Assembly: GCA_900552225.1 (NCBI GenBank)
Contig: URYX01000085.1
Location: 1 to 7,276, forward strand
Direction of reading: 5' to 3'
DNA length: 7,276 nt
Source: an uncultured Oscillospiraceae bacterium
GTDB taxonomy: Bacteria; Bacillota; Clostridia; Oscillospirales; Acutalibacteraceae
Shown: in pieces, positions 6,655 through 7,276 of the stretch
How positions within the stretch are numbered: position 1 is the first letter of the stretch
Layout of the letters: each line of letters begins with the position of its first letter
Position numbers and translations under genes: made by a program
The notes under the pieces: generated by a model
What the model saw: only the letters and a program-made list of their open reading frames with translations
The model's database searches: none
Told to the model about the DNA's origin: nothing

Positions 6655-7276
6655 TTACACCTTCTCACTGATCTTATGTCCGAGCAGTCCGGTCGGCTTG
6701 ACCACGAGGATCAGCACCAGCACACCGAATACAATGGCATCTGCCCACAGGGTGGAAATGTACGTCTTGGAAAGCTGCTCGATCAGACCGAGCAAAATGC
6801 CGCCGAGCATCGCCCCGGGAATCGAGCCGATTCCGCCGAACACAGCCGCGGTAAACGCTTTGATACCGGGCATGGAGCCCGTCGTCGGCGTGATGTAGGT
6901 ATACGCCGCGCCGTAGAATACACTGGCTACCGCCGCCAGAGCGGAGCCGATGGCGAAGGTAATCGAAATGGTCTTGTTCACGCTGATACCCATCAGCTCG
7001 GCCGCTTCCTTATCCTCCGAAACCGCGCGCATCGCCTTGCCCATTTTGGTCTTGTTGATAAACAGGGTCAGTGCGATCATAATCACGGCCGTCACCGCCA
7101 GCGTGGCCAGCGTAATCCCGTCAACGGTCACGCCGCGGATCTCAAAGGAGGGCAGCGACAGAATGGTCGGAAAGCTCTGCTGCTCCGACCCGAAGATCAG
7201 CAGGGCGAGATTCTGCAGCAGATAGCTGACGCCGATGGCCGTGATCAGCACAGCCAGCGCCGGAGCCTTCCGCAGA
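6655..7276 (-). CDS. livH: Branched-chain amino acid ABC transporter permease LivH (N-terminus beyond the right edge)
   Basis: Membrane permease that partners LivM. The frame is open to the right edge; 206 codons are visible and the N-terminal part (about 90 residues by family length) is missing. The first readable residues, LRKAPALAVLITAIGVSYLL, match the conserved mid-N region of LivH, so the GTG near 7251 is an internal valine and not a start. Other family features: MGKAMRAVSEDKEAAELMGI, the coupling loop facing the ATPases; an alanine-rich membrane helix; and KAFTAAVFGGIGSIPGAMLGG, the conserved LivH segment. The last membrane segment is VFGVLVLILVVKP before the tail GHKISEKV. The stop is 4 bases before livM. 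The operon promoter and any substrate-binding protein gene must lie outside the window. Confidence 0.95.
   Translation of the reverse strand, partial: LRKAPALAVLITAIGVSYLLQNLALLIFGSEQQSFPTILSLPSFEIRGVTVDGITLATLAVTAVIMIALTLFINKTKMGKAMRAVSEDKEAAELMGISVNKTISITFAIGSALAAVASVFYGAAYTYITPTTGSMPGIKAFTAAVFGGIGSIPGAMLGGILLGLIEQLSKTYISTLWADAIVFGVLVLILVVKPTGLLGHKISEKV
6660..6665 (-). promoter_or_regulatory. livM ribosome binding site (decides the start)
   Basis: Minus-strand AGAAGG inside the last codons of livH, with 9 bases to the ATG at 6650. It favours the ATG start over the in-frame GTG at 6668. Confidence 0.7.

Noticed and set aside
6651..6668. GTG start for livM at 6668
   Set aside because: It would place the AGAAGG ribosome binding site inside the coding region and add six residues that look unlike a LivM start. 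The ATG at 6650 has the better spacing.
7249..7251. GTG at 7251 as the start of a short LivH
   Set aside because: The frame continues upstream to the window edge with sequence matching LivH (LRKAPALA), so the codon is an internal valine.
1..7276. A CRISPR array, mobile element, defence island or other undescribed multi-gene system
   Set aside because: There are no regular direct repeats, transposase-like frames or unexplained conserved coding regions. All space over 100 bases is covered by housekeeping genes or the T-box leader.

Overview
All genes in this window lie on the minus strand, so transcription runs from the high-coordinate end to the low-coordinate end. In that direction the window holds the end of livH, complete livM, livG and livF, a strong intrinsic terminator, a complete glycogen phosphorylase gene (glgP), a promoter with an isoleucine-type T-box leader, and the first 413 codons of ileS, which runs off the left edge. 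The DNA is moderately GC-rich. Strong AGGAGG-type ribosome binding sites, a T-box leader and clostridial-looking proteins suggest a GC-rich member of the Firmicutes (Bacillota), most likely a gut-type Clostridia. The genus cannot be named from this window.

Right part (about 4083-7276): a branched-chain amino acid ABC importer. LivH and LivM are the two membrane permeases, and LivG and LivF are the two ATPases. The genes are tightly packed: a 4-base gap between livH and livM, an 8-base overlap between livM and livG, and a 7-base overlap between livG and livF. The periplasmic-type binding protein is not in view and could lie upstream, beyond the right edge. A 13-bp perfect hairpin with a T-run (4011-4048) ends the operon.

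Middle part (1551-3947): a single glgP gene, with no other glycogen genes in the window. It has a good ribosome binding site but no convincing promoter in the short gap after the liv terminator.

Left part (1-1554): the -35 box of the ileS promoter overlaps the stop codon of glgP. The leader (about 1263-1519) shows the AGUA, AG, GNUG, F-box and T-box motifs, an ATC (Ile) specifier, and a 12-bp intrinsic terminator just before the ileS ribosome binding site. This is a transcriptional attenuator that reads the charging of tRNA-Ile. The IleRS encoded downstream looks like the Thermus/eukaryote-like (type 2) class.

I see no mobile element, CRISPR array, tRNA or rRNA, and no undescribed multi-gene system. 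The most informative points are the glgP/ileS junction, the divergent T-box core and the class of IleRS.
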